Part shown: in pieces, positions 46,006 to 55,244 of the stretch
Position numbering within the stretch: position 1 is the first letter of the stretch
How the letters are laid out: each line of letters begins with the position of its first letter
Assembly (NCBI GenBank): GCA_903837135.1
Contig: CAILTK010000014.1
Coordinates: 1 to 55,619 of the forward strand
Length of the DNA: 55,619 nt
Source: an uncultured Caulobacterales bacterium
GTDB lineage: Bacteria > Pseudomonadota > Alphaproteobacteria > Caulobacterales > Caulobacteraceae
Direction: 5' to 3'
The notes under the pieces: model-generated
Told to the model about the DNA's origin: nothing
The model's input: only the letters and a program-made list of their open reading frames with translations
Database searches by the model: none
Position numbers and translations under genes: made by a program

Positions 46006-46087
46006 ATACGTATACATACTCGGCAACGTGCAATCTACACCGCCAAATGGGGGTATCGGTTGCATAAACCAAACGGAAATTGTTTGG
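46006..46087 (-). promoter_or_regulatory. palindromes upstream of luxR (candidate lux-box-like operator)
   Basis: Two symmetric sites lie in the AT-rich leader of luxR: ATACGTAT (46006-46013) and CCAAAC/GTTTGG separated by 7 nt (46069-46087, 19 bp overall). The second has the size and symmetry of a LuxR-type site and lies about 100 bp upstream of the luxR start. The rest of the 45973-46322 gap holds no gene I can support. Confidence 0.4.
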
Positions 46088-46322
46088 CGATTGCGGTTGT
46101 GGGCAAGAATTCACAGTATTTTTCATTTGCGCTGGTCTGGCCCCTGGCCCGGGCGGGTTGCACTGATAGATTGCGGGATTGAAACAAGTCGCCCAGGTCT
46201 CGAGGCTTGAGCCGGCTTCGACGTCATGCATCGGCCGCCGGCTCGACCGAGCCCGGCCAAAGGGGCTGGGTATCGGCTGTTCGCGCCGCTGTCTTGGATT
46301 GCTTCGACGGCCGTCCCCGGCG

Positions 46323-46781
46323 TCAGGACGGATCGCCCAGGAGGTCCAGCGCTTCGAAATCCAGGGCGTCCTCAGGCGTCTTCAGGCAGGTTTCCGAGAT
46401 CAGCTGCCCCTTCACGCTGACTCCCGCGCGCGCCACGCTGTCGGGGTCGCCGCTGATCAGCGGGTGCCAGGCAGCAAGGCCGCGGCCTTCGTGCAGCCGG
46501 CGATAGGCGCAGGAGGGCGGCATCCAGGCCAGATCCTCGATGTTCCAGGGGGTCAGCTTGATGCAGTCGGGCACGTGCTGCTTGCGATTCTCGTAGTCGC
46601 TGCAGCGGCAGGCGCCGATGTCGAGCAGCTTGCAGGCCACCCGGGTCGGGATCACCTCGCCGGTGTCCTCGTCCTCGAAACGGATCAGGCAGCAGCGGCC
46701 GCAGCCGTCGCACAGGCTTTCCCACTCGGCGGCGGTCATCTCGGACAGCCGCTTGACCTCCCAGAAGGGTTTTTCAGTCAT
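46323..46781 (-). CDS. UPF0260 (YcgN-like) CxxCxxCC protein
   Basis: A 152-residue protein of the UPF0260/YcgN family with probable Fe-S or zinc-binding cysteines: [40 protein letters not shown] and [20 protein letters not shown], then [20 protein letters not shown]. Function unknown. The start is ATG 46781 ([15 protein letters not shown]); no strong Shine-Dalgarno is visible. It is divergent from the PBP gene. Confidence 0.92.
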   Translation of the reverse strand: MTEKPFWEVKRLSEMTAAEWESLCDGCGRCCLIRFEDEDTGEVIPTRVACKLLDIGACRCSDYENRKQHVPDCIKLTPWNIEDLAWMPPSCAYRRLHEGRGLAAWHPLISGDPDSVARAGVSVKGQLISETCLKTPEDALDFEALDLLGDPS

Positions 46782-46881
46782 AAGGTTATCGCCACGGGCT
46801 CGCCACAGCCCTGCATATAGGTCGTCCGCGGCGCTCCCGTCGATGCGGAGCACATCATGAGGCTGAACAAGACACTGCGCC

Positions 46882-48885
46882 GTGCCTGATCCGTCACCGC
46901 CATCCTTCGGCTCCCGCCACGGGCCGATCCGCGCCGACCTCGACCATGTGCGCGCGGCCGAGGCCGGTCGTCGGCGGGCGATCTGGCTCGGCGTGGGCCT
47001 CGGCGCGCTGCTCGCCGTCCTGTTCGCCGGCCTGTGGATCTGGAAGCTGGCCTTCTCCGACCTGCCGCCGATCCCGGACAAGGCGGCGCTGTGGTCGCTG
47101 AACCGGCCGGCCGGCGCCGCCTTCGTCGACCGCGACGGCAAGGTGATCGGCCAGCGGGGTCCCCGGCACGGCTCGCCCCTGACCCTCGCGGCGCTGCCGC
47201 CCTACCTGCCGCAGGCCTTTCTGGCGGCCGAGGACCGGCGCTTCTACCATCACGGCGGGCTCGACCTCTGGGGCGTGGCGCGGGCGGCGTGGACCGACCT
47301 CGTCCATCGCCGCATCGCGCAGGGCGGCTCGACCATCACCCAGCAGATCGCCCGTACCCTGTTCCTGACGCCCGAGCAGACCCTGCGCCGCAAGCTGCAG
47401 GAAGCGGGGCTGGCGGTGCGGATCGAGCATCTGATGTCCAAGGACGAGATCCTCGAGCTCTACCTCAACCGGATTTACTTTGGCGGCGGCGCCTACGGCG
47501 TGGACGCGGCCTCGCGCACCTATTTCGGCAAGCCGGCCAGCCAGGCGACCCTGGCGGAGGCCGCCCTGCTGGCGTCCCTGCCCAAGGCCCCGACCCGCTA
47601 TGCGCCGACCGACGATCTCGAGGCGGCGATCGGCCGCTCGCGGCGGGTGCTGCGCGCCCTCGTTTCCCAACACTGGATCACCCAGGCCCAGGCCGACGAC
47701 GCCATCGCCCACCCGCCGGTGCTGTCGACCGAGACCGCGGACGAGGGCGACTTCGGCTATGTGCTCGACGCCGCCGCGGCCGAGGCCAAGGCGCTCGACA
47801 CCGCCGGCGTCCCCGACCTCGTCGTCCACCTGACCATCGACGGCCGGCTGCAGCACGAGGCCAGTCAGGCGGTGCGCGCGGCCGCCGCCAAGGGCGCGCC
47901 GCTCGGCGCCACCCAGGCGGCGCTCGTCGCGCTGGGCCCGGACGGCGGCGTCCGCGCCCTGGTCGGCGGGGTCGATCATCGGCTGTCGTCGTTCAACCGC
48001 GCGACCCAGGCCCGGCGCCAGCCCGGATCGGCGTTCAAGGCCTTCGTCTACGCCGCCGCCCTGGAGCAGGGCGTCCAGCCCGACGACGTGCGCGAGGACG
48101 CTCCCGTCAACGTCGGCGGTTGGCGTCCGACCAACGCCGACGGCCTCTACGCCGGCAATGTGACGCTGAGCGAAGCCTTCGCCCGCTCGATCAACACCGT
48201 CGCCGTTCGGCTGTCCCAGGAGGTCGGTCCCTCGCACGTGGCGGAGCTGGCGCGCCGGTTCGGGCTCGCCACCATCCCGCCGCATCCCGCGCCGCCGGTG
48301 GCGCTCGGCGCCTATGAGACCAGCCTGATCGACCTGGTTTCCGCCTATCAGGTCCTGCAGCTCGGCGGCCGGCGCACCGCGCCCTATCTGATCGACAGCA
48401 TCACCGACGCCCGCGGTCAGCCGATCTACCGCCATCCGCCCCAGGCGCCCCAATCCGTCTACGATTCCGCCAAGGCGGCCGAGATGGTCAAGCTGATGCA
48501 GGGGGTGATCGACAAGGGCACCGGCCGCAAGGCGGCGCTCGGCCGGCCCGCCGCCGGCAAGACCGGCACCAGCCAGGACTATCGCGACGCCTGGTTCATC
48601 GGCTTTACGCCGGACTATGTAGCCGGCGTCTGGATGGGCGACGACCGCGGCGCGCCGATGCAGCACCTCGCAGGCGGCGATCTTCCCGCCGAGACCTGGA
48701 AGCGGTTCATGCTGGCGGCCGAACAGGGCCTGCCGCCGCGCCCCTTCCCCCAGGACGCCGCGCCGTCGGACGCGGTCGACCCGCGCCCGGACTTCTACCG
48801 CGACCTCACGCAGACCTTTGAGCAGACCGCCGCCGGCGCCCCGCCCGAGCCGCCGGGCAAGGGCGTGCTGGGGGGGAAGCTTTAG
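46882..48885 (+). CDS. bifunctional class A penicillin-binding protein
   Basis: A 667-residue inner-membrane peptidoglycan synthase. One membrane helix (about 33-55) anchors it. The GT51 glycosyltransferase domain has [20 protein letters not shown] with catalytic Glu117, [12 protein letters not shown] and the usual [13 protein letters not shown]. The transpeptidase domain has Ser383 in GSAFK, SIN (436-438) and KTGT (560-563). There is no extra C-terminal domain. Caulobacter has several paralogues, so I do not assign which. The start is GTG 46882. Confidence 0.95.
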   Translation: MPDPSPPSFGSRHGPIRADLDHVRAAEAGRRRAIWLGVGLGALLAVLFAGLWIWKLAFSDLPPIPDKAALWSLNRPAGAAFVDRDGKVIGQRGPRHGSPLTLAALPPYLPQAFLAAEDRRFYHHGGLDLWGVARAAWTDLVHRRIAQGGSTITQQIARTLFLTPEQTLRRKLQEAGLAVRIEHLMSKDEILELYLNRIYFGGGAYGVDAASRTYFGKPASQATLAEAALLASLPKAPTRYAPTDDLEAAIGRSRRVLRALVSQHWITQAQADDAIAHPPVLSTETADEGDFGYVLDAAAAEAKALDTAGVPDLVVHLTIDGRLQHEASQAVRAAAAKGAPLGATQAALVALGPDGGVRALVGGVDHRLSSFNRATQARRQPGSAFKAFVYAAALEQGVQPDDVREDAPVNVGGWRPTNADGLYAGNVTLSEAFARSINTVAVRLSQEVGPSHVAELARRFGLATIPPHPAPPVALGAYETSLIDLVSAYQVLQLGGRRTAPYLIDSITDARGQPIYRHPPQAPQSVYDSAKAAEMVKLMQGVIDKGTGRKAALGRPAAGKTGTSQDYRDAWFIGFTPDYVAGVWMGDDRGAPMQHLAGGDLPAETWKRFMLAAEQGLPPRPFPQDAAPSDAVDPRPDFYRDLTQTFEQTAAGAPPEPPGKGVLGGKL

Positions 48886-48903
48886 GACTCGCCAAACCGG
48901 GCC

Positions 48904-49791
48904 CTATCCCAGCGCCGTCATCGCCACGCCGCCCGCGACCGCCAGGCCGGCGAGCCACTGTGTCCAGTGCAGGCGCTCCCTGAACAGGCGGTGGCCGGCG
49001 AGGGCGGCCATCGGGGCCTCGATCACGCCGACGGCGCGGACCGAGGCGGCGGGGGCCAGGGCCAGGGCGACGAACCAGCCGGCCGAGGCGAAGGCGCCGC
49101 AGAGCCCCGCCCCGGAGGAGCGACGCCAGTCCCGGAACACCTGGACCACCGTGGCGGGACTGACCACGAGCAGGATCAGGCCGAGACCGGCGGTCTGGAT
49201 CGCCTGCACGATCGGCACAGACACGAGCGCGGCGTAGACCGGATGCCGCGGCTCCAGCAGCAGGCCGGCGTGGCGGAAGGCGTTCAGCGAAAAGCCGAAG
49301 GTCAGGCCCGAAAACAGACCGAAGGCGCCGCCGAACAGCTCCTCGCGGGCGTTGGCGCCCCGGGGCCAGGTCAGCGCGATCAGGGCGGCGGTGGTCAACG
49401 CCACGCCGGACCAGCCGCCCGGGCTCAGCCGGTCGTGGAAGGCGACCAGGCCGATCAGCGCCGCCAGGGGCAGGGAGCTCTGCTGCAACGAGGTCGCCAC
49501 GGCGAAGCCCGAGCGGCGCATGGCGGCGAGCAGGCTGGCGGTGGCCAGCACCTGACTGCAGGCGCCTAGCGCGCTGAGGCCGAAAAAGCCCGGGCTGAGC
49601 GCCGGCCGCGCCCCGGCCGTGACGCCGATGGCGACCGCCGCGAACACCAACGAAAACGGCAGGCCGAACAGGAAGCGCACCAGGGTCGCGCCCCACGGTC
49701 CGGCGCTGCCCACCAGACTCCGCTGCAGGCCGTTGCGCGCCACCTGAAAGCCGGCCGCCGTCACCGTCGCCAAGACCCAGCCGAACATCAT
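48904..49791 (-). CDS. EamA/DMT family transporter
   Basis: A 295-residue inner-membrane protein with ten hydrophobic helices in two EamA repeats (WGATLVRFLFGLPFSLVFAA, TSLQQSSLPLAALIGLVAFH, FVALALAPAASVRAVGVIEA, HWTQWLAGLAVAGGVAMTAL). Substrate unknown. It is not closely like the RhtA-type gene at 31280. It converges on the PBP gene and lies 61 bp downstream of the oxygenase gene on the same strand. Confidence 0.85.
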   Translation of the reverse strand: MMFGWVLATVTAAGFQVARNGLQRSLVGSAGPWGATLVRFLFGLPFSLVFAAVAIGVTAGARPALSPGFFGLSALGACSQVLATASLLAAMRRSGFAVATSLQQSSLPLAALIGLVAFHDRLSPGGWSGVALTTAALIALTWPRGANAREELFGGAFGLFSGLTFGFSLNAFRHAGLLLEPRHPVYAALVSVPIVQAIQTAGLGLILLVVSPATVVQVFRDWRRSSGAGLCGAFASAGWFVALALAPAASVRAVGVIEAPMAALAGHRLFRERLHWTQWLAGLAVAGGVAMTALG

Positions 49792-49852
49792 CCGCGGTCA
49801 GGTACCTGGAGCCCGGCCGGAAGGAAACCTCGGAGCCGTTCGCCGCGGGAGG

Positions 49853-50575
49853 TCACCCGGTGACGGCGTTCTCCTTCAGCGCCGGGCGCAGGAATCGCCA
49901 GAAGCTCTGGCGCTGGTGGCGGCGCTTCTTTCGGCCGGCGGCGGCCTCGTCGACCATCCAGAACAGCTGGATCACCCGCCGCTCGCCGACGAAGGTCGGA
50001 TGGCCGTGCCAGGAGCTGTCGGAGCGGGCGAAGGCGGTCAGCACGCCGAATGTCGGCGGGATCGCCTCCGTGCCGGGGCCCTCCACGTCGGGCCCTTCGA
50101 GGTAGCGCAGGGCGCCCGCGCCGCCGTCCCAGTGGTCGTTCAGATAGATCAGAGCGGTCGCCGCCTTGTCGAGGCCGTCGGTGTGGGGCCGGCCGTCGCG
50201 GGGTCCCGACCATTTGCGCACCATGGCCATCTGCGGCCGGCCGACCAGATCGAGGCCGAGCTTGTCGCCGACGATGCGAGAGAATTCGGGCTGGGCGATC
50301 TCGTCGAGCAGGGCCCGCATGGCCGGGCCGCAGTCCTCCAGGTCCTCGGTCACGAAGAAACCCGACTTGCGGATGTGAGGAAAGTCGCGGTCGATCGCGG
50401 CCGCCTGGCCGGCGTCGACCACATTCATGCCGACGATATGGCGAAACGGCTTGTCGAGCACGACGGCGGCCTGCACCTGGTCGAGGCGCAGCAGGGACCC
50501 GGCCGGGGGCGCCGACGCCGCTCGGGCGGCGGGTCTGGCTTCGGCGTCGAACTGGGACGCGTCGAGCGCGGCCAT
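49853..50575 (-). CDS. 2OG-Fe(II) oxygenase family protein
   Basis: A 240-residue probable 2-oxoglutarate/Fe(II) dioxygenase. The iron-binding facial triad is likely His-x-Asp in GRPHTDGLDKAAT and the distal His in SSWHGHPTF, with the 2OG-binding Arg in GERRVIQLFWM. LIYLNDHWDGGAGALRYLEG is typical of the double-stranded beta-helix core. Substrate unknown. The start is ATG 50575 with AGGAG 7 bp upstream; a longer frame to 50593 is rejected. Confidence 0.85.
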   Translation of the reverse strand: MAALDASQFDAEARPAARAASAPPAGSLLRLDQVQAAVVLDKPFRHIVGMNVVDAGQAAAIDRDFPHIRKSGFFVTEDLEDCGPAMRALLDEIAQPEFSRIVGDKLGLDLVGRPQMAMVRKWSGPRDGRPHTDGLDKAATALIYLNDHWDGGAGALRYLEGPDVEGPGTEAIPPTFGVLTAFARSDSSWHGHPTFVGERRVIQLFWMVDEAAAGRKKRRHQRQSFWRFLRPALKENAVTG

Positions 50576-50749
50576 GAGATACTCCTGGGTCACTTTGCAG
50601 GTAATCTGCGCCTGCAGGCGCCAAAAGTCTTCCCTTAGTGGAAGGTGTCAGGCCCGCCAAGCGGCGCGACCTCGGCATTTACCCATACTGTTAAGCCGCA
50701 CTCAACCGCCGCGGTGTTACGGAGCACGCGACTTTCCGCCAGGCGCCTC

Positions 50750-51661
50750 ATGTCCCGATCCATCGCTTCATCCGCATGCAGAGCCGCGGCGTTCGCCGTG
50801 ACCGCCCTGGCGCTCAGCGGCTGCATCACGCCGGCGCCAAGTATTTCGCTGAAGGTGCGTGCGAACGCGCAGCCGGTCGACAGTGTGTTCGCCTTTGTGA
50901 AGGCGGACGAAATCCCCCAGCCGTTCGTGGATTCTTTTCTGAGCAATCTGCAGGTCGCCCTGACGGCCCATGGGGTGAAGGCGCGCGCCCGCCGTATCTC
51001 CGACCTGGACCTGGACGGCGTCCCTGCCGCTGTTCTCGCCCCCTATCACTATGTGCTGGGCTGCAAACCGTCGGCGACCCTGCGCAATCAATACGTGCTG
51101 ATGTCCGTCACCATGAACTGCGTGCTGACCGACACGCGTACCCAGGCCCGGGTGATGTCCTCGGACGTCTGGGTGGGCAAGAGCACCCACTTCGGCGACG
51201 TCGGCGCGCTGGAGGCGCGGCGGGCGGCTTTTGAGCTCGTGGACCGGATGCAGGGAATCGCGCTGGTCGGCCCGGCGCTCGAGGCGCTCGACCCGACCGG
51301 GCGGCAGCCCTCGGCGCTCCCCACGGGCGCTTCCGCGTCGAGGGCGGCGTCGAGCCTGCTCGCCGTGGCCGCCGGCGCCAACAGCGGGGCCGGATCCTTC
51401 GTCGCGCCGGCCCGGTCCGTTCCTGCCCCGCTCGCTTCTGTCCCGCCCGTCCCTGTCTCGCCGGTCGGCGCCACGTATGCGCCAGCGCCGCCCCGGGTCG
51501 CTTTGGCGCCCCCTGCCGAGGTCGCCGCCCTTCCGCAGTCGACCGCGGGGCGTGGCCCGACCCCGTCGTCGCCGACGCAGCCGCCGACCAACGATCGGGT
51601 TATCTATCTCAAGGTCCTGCCCAACCGGACGGTGCAGGAGGTCCACGAGCACGACTACTGA
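50750..51661 (+). CDS. lipoprotein of unknown function
   Basis: A 303-residue exported protein with a lipoprotein signal (MSRSIASSACRAAAFAVTAL, lipobox LSGC, Cys25). The folded part (about 26-185) has FVKADEIPQPFVDSFLSNLQ and YVLMSVTMNCVLTDTRTQAR with two further Cys. Residues about 190-285 are Pro/Ala/Val-rich and disordered-looking, and the C-terminus IYLKVLPNRTVQEVHEHDY is again structured. No family is recognised. ATG 50750 is chosen because it begins the signal peptide; the frame extends upstream to 50645. Confidence 0.72.
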   Translation: MSRSIASSACRAAAFAVTALALSGCITPAPSISLKVRANAQPVDSVFAFVKADEIPQPFVDSFLSNLQVALTAHGVKARARRISDLDLDGVPAAVLAPYHYVLGCKPSATLRNQYVLMSVTMNCVLTDTRTQARVMSSDVWVGKSTHFGDVGALEARRAAFELVDRMQGIALVGPALEALDPTGRQPSALPTGASASRAASSLLAVAAGANSGAGSFVAPARSVPAPLASVPPVPVSPVGATYAPAPPRVALAPPAEVAALPQSTAGRGPTPSSPTQPPTNDRVIYLKVLPNRTVQEVHEHDY

Positions 51662-51683
51662 GGCCTGGCCTGCGCCATCTGTT

Positions 51684-51703
51684 CCGACCGCCATGGCGGT
51701 CGG
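51684..51703. terminator. perfect 20-bp palindrome after the lipoprotein gene
   Basis: CCGACCGCCA and its exact complement TGGCGGTCGG, 22 bp after the lipoprotein stop and 27 bp before the ABC-F start. It may form a hairpin between the two genes or be a binding site. No T-run follows. Confidence 0.4.
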
Positions 51704-51730
51704 GTCCGTGATCGCCTACATGGCGGAGCC

Positions 51731-53572
51731 ATGGCTCCCAGACCGCAAAAGCCCGTCCAGGCGCGCCCCCCCATCGTCGTGCTCAAGGACGTCAAGCTTG
51801 CCGACGGGCCGGTGATGCTGTTCGACGGCGTCGACCTGGCGCTCGAGGCGCGCGCGCGCGCCTGCCTGGTCGGCCGCAACGGCGCCGGCAAGTCGACCCT
51901 CCTGAGGGTGCTGGCGGGCGAGATCGAGCCGGACGGCGGAGACCGGTTCGTGCAGCCCGGCCTGCGCTCGGCCTTCGTGCCGCAGGAGCCGGTGATCCTC
52001 GGTGAGACGGTGCTCGACCACGCCATCTCCGGCGGCGCCCAGCCGTGGGAGGCCGAGGCGGAGCTGCAGGTGTTCGGCCTCGATCCGGCCAAGTCGGCGA
52101 AGGGCCTGTCCGGGGGCGAGATCCGCCGCGCCGCCCTGGCCAAGGCCTTCGCGGAAAAGCCCGACCTGATCCTGCTCGACGAACCGACCAACCACCTCGA
52201 CATCTTCGCCATCGAGACGCTGGAGCGACGGCTGCTCGAAAGCCGGGCGGCGGCGCTGGTAGTCAGCCACGACCGCGCCTTCCTCGAGCGGATCACCACG
52301 CGCTGCTTCTGGCTGGCCCACCGCAAGGTGCGCACGCTCGACGCCGGCTATGCCGAGTTCGAAGCCTGGGCCGAGAAGGTGGAGGCCGAAGAGCAGGAGA
52401 GCCTTCGCCGCCTGACCAAGGCGATCGAGCGCGAGACCTACACCTTCTATCGCTCGATCACCGCCCAGCGCACCCGCAACGAAGGCCGGGCCCGGGCCCT
52501 GCAGGACATGCGCCAGCAACGCGCCGCCATCCTGCGCGACAGCACCCGGCCGCTGGAGCTCGAGATCGACGCCGGCGGCATGTCCGGCCGGCGCGTGGCC
52601 GAAGCCAAGGGCGTCTCCAAGGCCTTCGGCGCGCGGACCATCGTCAGCGACTTCTCCACCCGCATCATCCGCGGCGACCGGGTCGCCATCGTCGGTCCGA
52701 ACGGCGCCGGCAAGACCACCCTGGTCAGGCTGCTGCTTGGCGAGATCAAGCCCGACGCCGGAACGGTGACGCTCGGGACCGGGCTCGAGATCGTCTATCT
52801 GGACCAGAGCCGCTCCGAGCTGAGACCGGAGATGACCCTGTGGGACGCGCTGACGCCGTCGGGCGGCGACAGCATCATGGTCCGGGGCCAGCCACGGCAC
52901 GTGGCCGCCTACGCCAAGGACTTCATGTTTCGGGAGGGCCAGCTGCGCCAGCCGGTGTCGACCCTGTCGGGCGGCGAGCGCAACCGGCTGCTGCTGGCGC
53001 GCGCCCTGGCCAAGCCCGCCAACCTGCTGGTGCTCGACGAGCCGACCAACGACCTCGACATGGAGACCCTCGACCTCCTCGAGGATCTGCTGGCCGACTA
53101 TGACGGCACCCTCCTGCTGGTCAGTCACGACCGCGACTTCATCGACCGGCTGGCGACCTCGACCATCGCCCTCGACGGCCTCGGCCGCGCCGTGGAGACG
53201 CCGGGCGGCTGGACCGACTTCCTCCGCCAGAACCCCGGCTTCTTCGATGCGCGGTCCGCCGGCTTTTCCGCGCGGGGGGGATCGACCCCCAGCGGGCCCT
53301 CGGGCAAGGGCGCGGCCGGTCAGCCGCGCGCCAAGCTCTCCTACAAGGATCAGCGCCGGCTCGAGGAGGCCGAACGCGAGGTGGCCGAGCTGCCCGCCAC
53401 GATCGCGGCGATGGAGGCGCGGCTGCACGACCCGGCGCTTTACGCCAAGGACCGCAAGGGCTTCGAGCGGCTGACCGGCGAACTCGACCGGACCCGCGCG
53501 CGGCTGGAGCTGGCGGAGTCGGATTGGCTGTTGCTGGAGGCCAGGCGCGAGGCGCTGGTTTCCGGAGGATAA
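51731..53572 (+). CDS. ABC-F family ATPase (Uup-like)
   Basis: A 613-residue soluble protein with two ABC ATPase domains and no membrane segment. Domain 1 has Walker A GRNGAGKST, signature LSGGE and LLDEPTNHLD; domain 2 has GPNGAGKTT, LSGGE and VLDEPTNDLD. The linker (about 220-285) is charged, and a C-terminal coiled coil (about 540-610) follows, as in Uup. ABC-F proteins act on ribosomes or, for Uup, on DNA transactions. Which role applies here is not decidable from sequence. Confidence 0.92.
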   Translation: MAPRPQKPVQARPPIVVLKDVKLADGPVMLFDGVDLALEARARACLVGRNGAGKSTLLRVLAGEIEPDGGDRFVQPGLRSAFVPQEPVILGETVLDHAISGGAQPWEAEAELQVFGLDPAKSAKGLSGGEIRRAALAKAFAEKPDLILLDEPTNHLDIFAIETLERRLLESRAAALVVSHDRAFLERITTRCFWLAHRKVRTLDAGYAEFEAWAEKVEAEEQESLRRLTKAIERETYTFYRSITAQRTRNEGRARALQDMRQQRAAILRDSTRPLELEIDAGGMSGRRVAEAKGVSKAFGARTIVSDFSTRIIRGDRVAIVGPNGAGKTTLVRLLLGEIKPDAGTVTLGTGLEIVYLDQSRSELRPEMTLWDALTPSGGDSIMVRGQPRHVAAYAKDFMFREGQLRQPVSTLSGGERNRLLLARALAKPANLLVLDEPTNDLDMETLDLLEDLLADYDGTLLLVSHDRDFIDRLATSTIALDGLGRAVETPGGWTDFLRQNPGFFDARSAGFSARGGSTPSGPSGKGAAGQPRAKLSYKDQRRLEEAEREVAELPATIAAMEARLHDPALYAKDRKGFERLTGELDRTRARLELAESDWLLLEARREALVSGG

Positions 53573-53617
53573 CCGCAAGCCTTTGCGTGTATTCGCTTTT
53601 CTCGCCGGTATTCCCGT

Positions 53618-53647
53618 TTATCCACCAGCCGTCCCGGGTTATCCAGC
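53618..53647 (+). promoter_or_regulatory. two DnaA-box-like sites 21 bp apart
   Basis: TTATCCACC (53618-53626) and TTATCCAGC (53639-53647) lie in the same orientation, 21 bp from start to start (two helical turns). Each differs from the consensus TTATCCACA by one or two bases at its 3' end. They sit just upstream of the putative structured RNA. Confidence 0.35.
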
Positions 53648-53689
53648 AAACCGCCCACCGGCCCGTCGGCCGGCCCGGTTGTGGCCAGG

Positions 53690-53971
53690 CGGGGCGAGAG
53701 TCATCCTCCACTTGTCGAAGGGAACTCGCCACGGCGAACCTCGGGAAGGCCAGGGCGACCTGGGTTTGACGAGGGGAACGGGACGAGGAAGGTTCGCCGG
53801 ACAGGCCGGGCGGCGCAAGCCGCGAGGGCGGTCGGACCGGACCGTATCGGCAGGGTCAACTTCGGGGTCCGCCCCGGAACGCCCGGTCGGCCAGCGATGC
53901 AAGCCGCCGCCCCACACGGCGACGCTTGGGTGAGAGGACGGCGCAAGGGGCGACCCGAGCGGCGTCCTTTT
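53690..53971 (+). ncRNA. putative structured non-coding RNA ending in a terminator
   Basis: This 280-nt block lacks a convincing coding frame but is rich in strong hairpins. CCAGG-GCGA-CCTGG (53750-53763) and GCGGC-GCAA-GCCGC (53810-53823) both have GNRA tetraloops. Perfect 9-bp arms GGCGAACCT (53733-53741) and AGGTTCGCC (53790-53798) enclose the first of these. The last hairpin (53936-53967) includes GGG-GCGA-CCC and is followed by TTTT. I could not match it to RNase P RNA, tmRNA, SRP RNA or a riboswitch. The 5' end is approximate. Confidence 0.4.
53936..53971 (+). terminator. Rho-independent terminator of the putative RNA
   Basis: GGACG (53936-...) pairs with CGTCC (...-53967) around an inner GGG/CCC stem capped by GCGA, then TTTT at 53968-53971. 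There is no plus-strand gene immediately upstream other than the ABC-F gene, which ends 364 bp earlier. Confidence 0.6.
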
Positions 53972-54066
53972 GCTCGTCCGGACCACGGATCCGTCGCGCC
54001 AGCCGTCTCCGGTGTTGGCGCCCCGCGCCGCTACGCTTACGGTCGGCGGTCCATCCGGAGCCCGCC

Positions 54067-55086
54067 ATGATCTCCCGCCGTTCGGCCTCGCTCAGCCTCC
54101 TGGCCCTGCTCGCCGCCTGCTCGCCCAAATCGAAGACGCCCGCCAAGGCCGCGGGGCCGGCGGCGCCGGCCGGCGCCACGGCGATCCGCTTCGCCACCGA
54201 CTGGCGGGCCGAGGCGGAGCAGGGCGGCCTCTATCAGGCCCTGGCCACGGGCGAATACCAGAAGCGCGGGCTTGACGTCCGCCTCATCCAGGGCGGCCCG
54301 GGCGTCAACGTGGCCCAGCTGCTCGCCGCCGGCGCGGCCGACATGGGGATCGGCTCGAACAGCTTCGGCGTGATGAACCTCGCGCGCGAACACGTGCCGG
54401 TGAAGGCGGTCATGGCGATGATGCAGAAGGACCCGCAGGTGCTGATGGCCCACCCCGACACGGGGATCTCCGGCCTCGCCGACCTGAAGGGGCATCCGAT
54501 CCTGCTGTCGGATTCCGCCCGCACCTCGTTTTGGCTGTGGCTGAAGGCCAAGTACGGCCTCACCGACGATCAGGTGCGCAGCTACAGCTTCGACGCGGCG
54601 CCCTTCCTGGCCGACAAGCGCGCCGTGCAGGAGGGCTATGTCACCTCCGAGCCCTACACGGTCGAGCAGCAGGGCCATATCAAGCCGGTGGTCATGCTGC
54701 TCGCCGACAACGGCTACCCCGGCTATGCGGCGATGGTGCTGGCCCCAGACGCCCTGGTCGCGGCCAAGCCCAAGGCGGTGCAGGCCTTCGTCGACGCGAC
54801 GGCCGCCGGCTGGGCCTCCTATCTAGACGGCGACGCGGCCCCGGGGGACGCCCTGATCATGAAGGACAATCCGGAGATGAAGGCCGACGTCCTCGCCCAG
54901 GCGCGGGCCAGGATGAAGGCCTACGGGCTGATCAGGCCCGCCGACGGTTCGCCGATCGGGAGCATGACCGACGCGCGCTGGAACGATTTCTTCCAGATGG
55001 CGTCGGGCCTCGGCGTCTACGCCAAGGATCTCGCCTTCAAGGACGCCTACACCCTGCAGTTCGTCGCTGGAGCAAACCGCCCTTGA
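54067..55086 (+). CDS. NMT1/SsuA-like ABC transporter substrate-binding lipoprotein
   Basis: A 339-residue protein with a lipoprotein signal (MISRRSASLSLLALLAAC, Cys18) and an NMT1/THI5-like periplasmic-binding fold: IRFATDWRAEAEQGGLYQAL, GGPGVNVAQLLAAGAADMGI, and LADLKGHPILLSDSARTSFW. Such proteins bind thiamine precursors, sulfonates, nitrate or similar ligands; the ligand is not determinable. No permease or ATPase gene follows inside the window. ATG 54067 is chosen because it begins the signal; the open frame extends upstream through non-coding DNA. Confidence 0.88.
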   Translation: MISRRSASLSLLALLAACSPKSKTPAKAAGPAAPAGATAIRFATDWRAEAEQGGLYQALATGEYQKRGLDVRLIQGGPGVNVAQLLAAGAADMGIGSNSFGVMNLAREHVPVKAVMAMMQKDPQVLMAHPDTGISGLADLKGHPILLSDSARTSFWLWLKAKYGLTDDQVRSYSFDAAPFLADKRAVQEGYVTSEPYTVEQQGHIKPVVMLLADNGYPGYAAMVLAPDALVAAKPKAVQAFVDATAAGWASYLDGDAAPGDALIMKDNPEMKADVLAQARARMKAYGLIRPADGSPIGSMTDARWNDFFQMASGLGVYAKDLAFKDAYTLQFVAGANRP

Positions 55087-55180
55087 GCGGAATCGTTCAA
55101 GGGCGGATAATTTGCTTTAGATTCATATGTTTAGAGCGCCAATGGAGCAAAAACGGTTGTCACGTTTGGCGCGGCGCTCG
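55085..55180 (+). repeat. dispersed alphaproteobacterial repeat
   Basis: The segment holds GGCGGATAATTTGCTTTAGA, TTTAGAGC, AAAACGGTTGTCACGTTTGG and ends in GCGCTC. Its right part aligns with 1377-1407, allowing a few mismatches. From memory both look like one intergenic repeat family. It lies between the binding-protein gene and the toxin-antitoxin genes. Confidence 0.4.
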
Positions 55181-55202
55181 GCCCTGATCTGGAGCGCTCC
55201 GA

Positions 55203-55236
55203 GGGCGTGTGCTAAAAAAGGGCGTGTGCTAAAAAG
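55203..55236 (+). promoter_or_regulatory. 17-bp tandem repeat upstream of the antitoxin
   Basis: GGGCGTGTGCTAAAAA plus A or G occurs twice head to tail (55203-55219, 55220-55236), 8 bp before the antitoxin ATG. Phd-type antitoxins repress their own operon through repeated sites, so this is a candidate operator; palindromic half-sites are not obvious. Confidence 0.45.
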
Positions 55237-55244
55237 TAGTGATT

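Noticed and set aside
53690-53971. RNase P RNA, tmRNA or SRP RNA as identity of the structured block
   Set aside because: The near-universal RNase P segments (GAGGAAAGTCCGG and the 3' P4 partner) are absent, no tmRNA tag reading frame or T-loop like sequence is seen, and the SRP tetraloop motif is missing.
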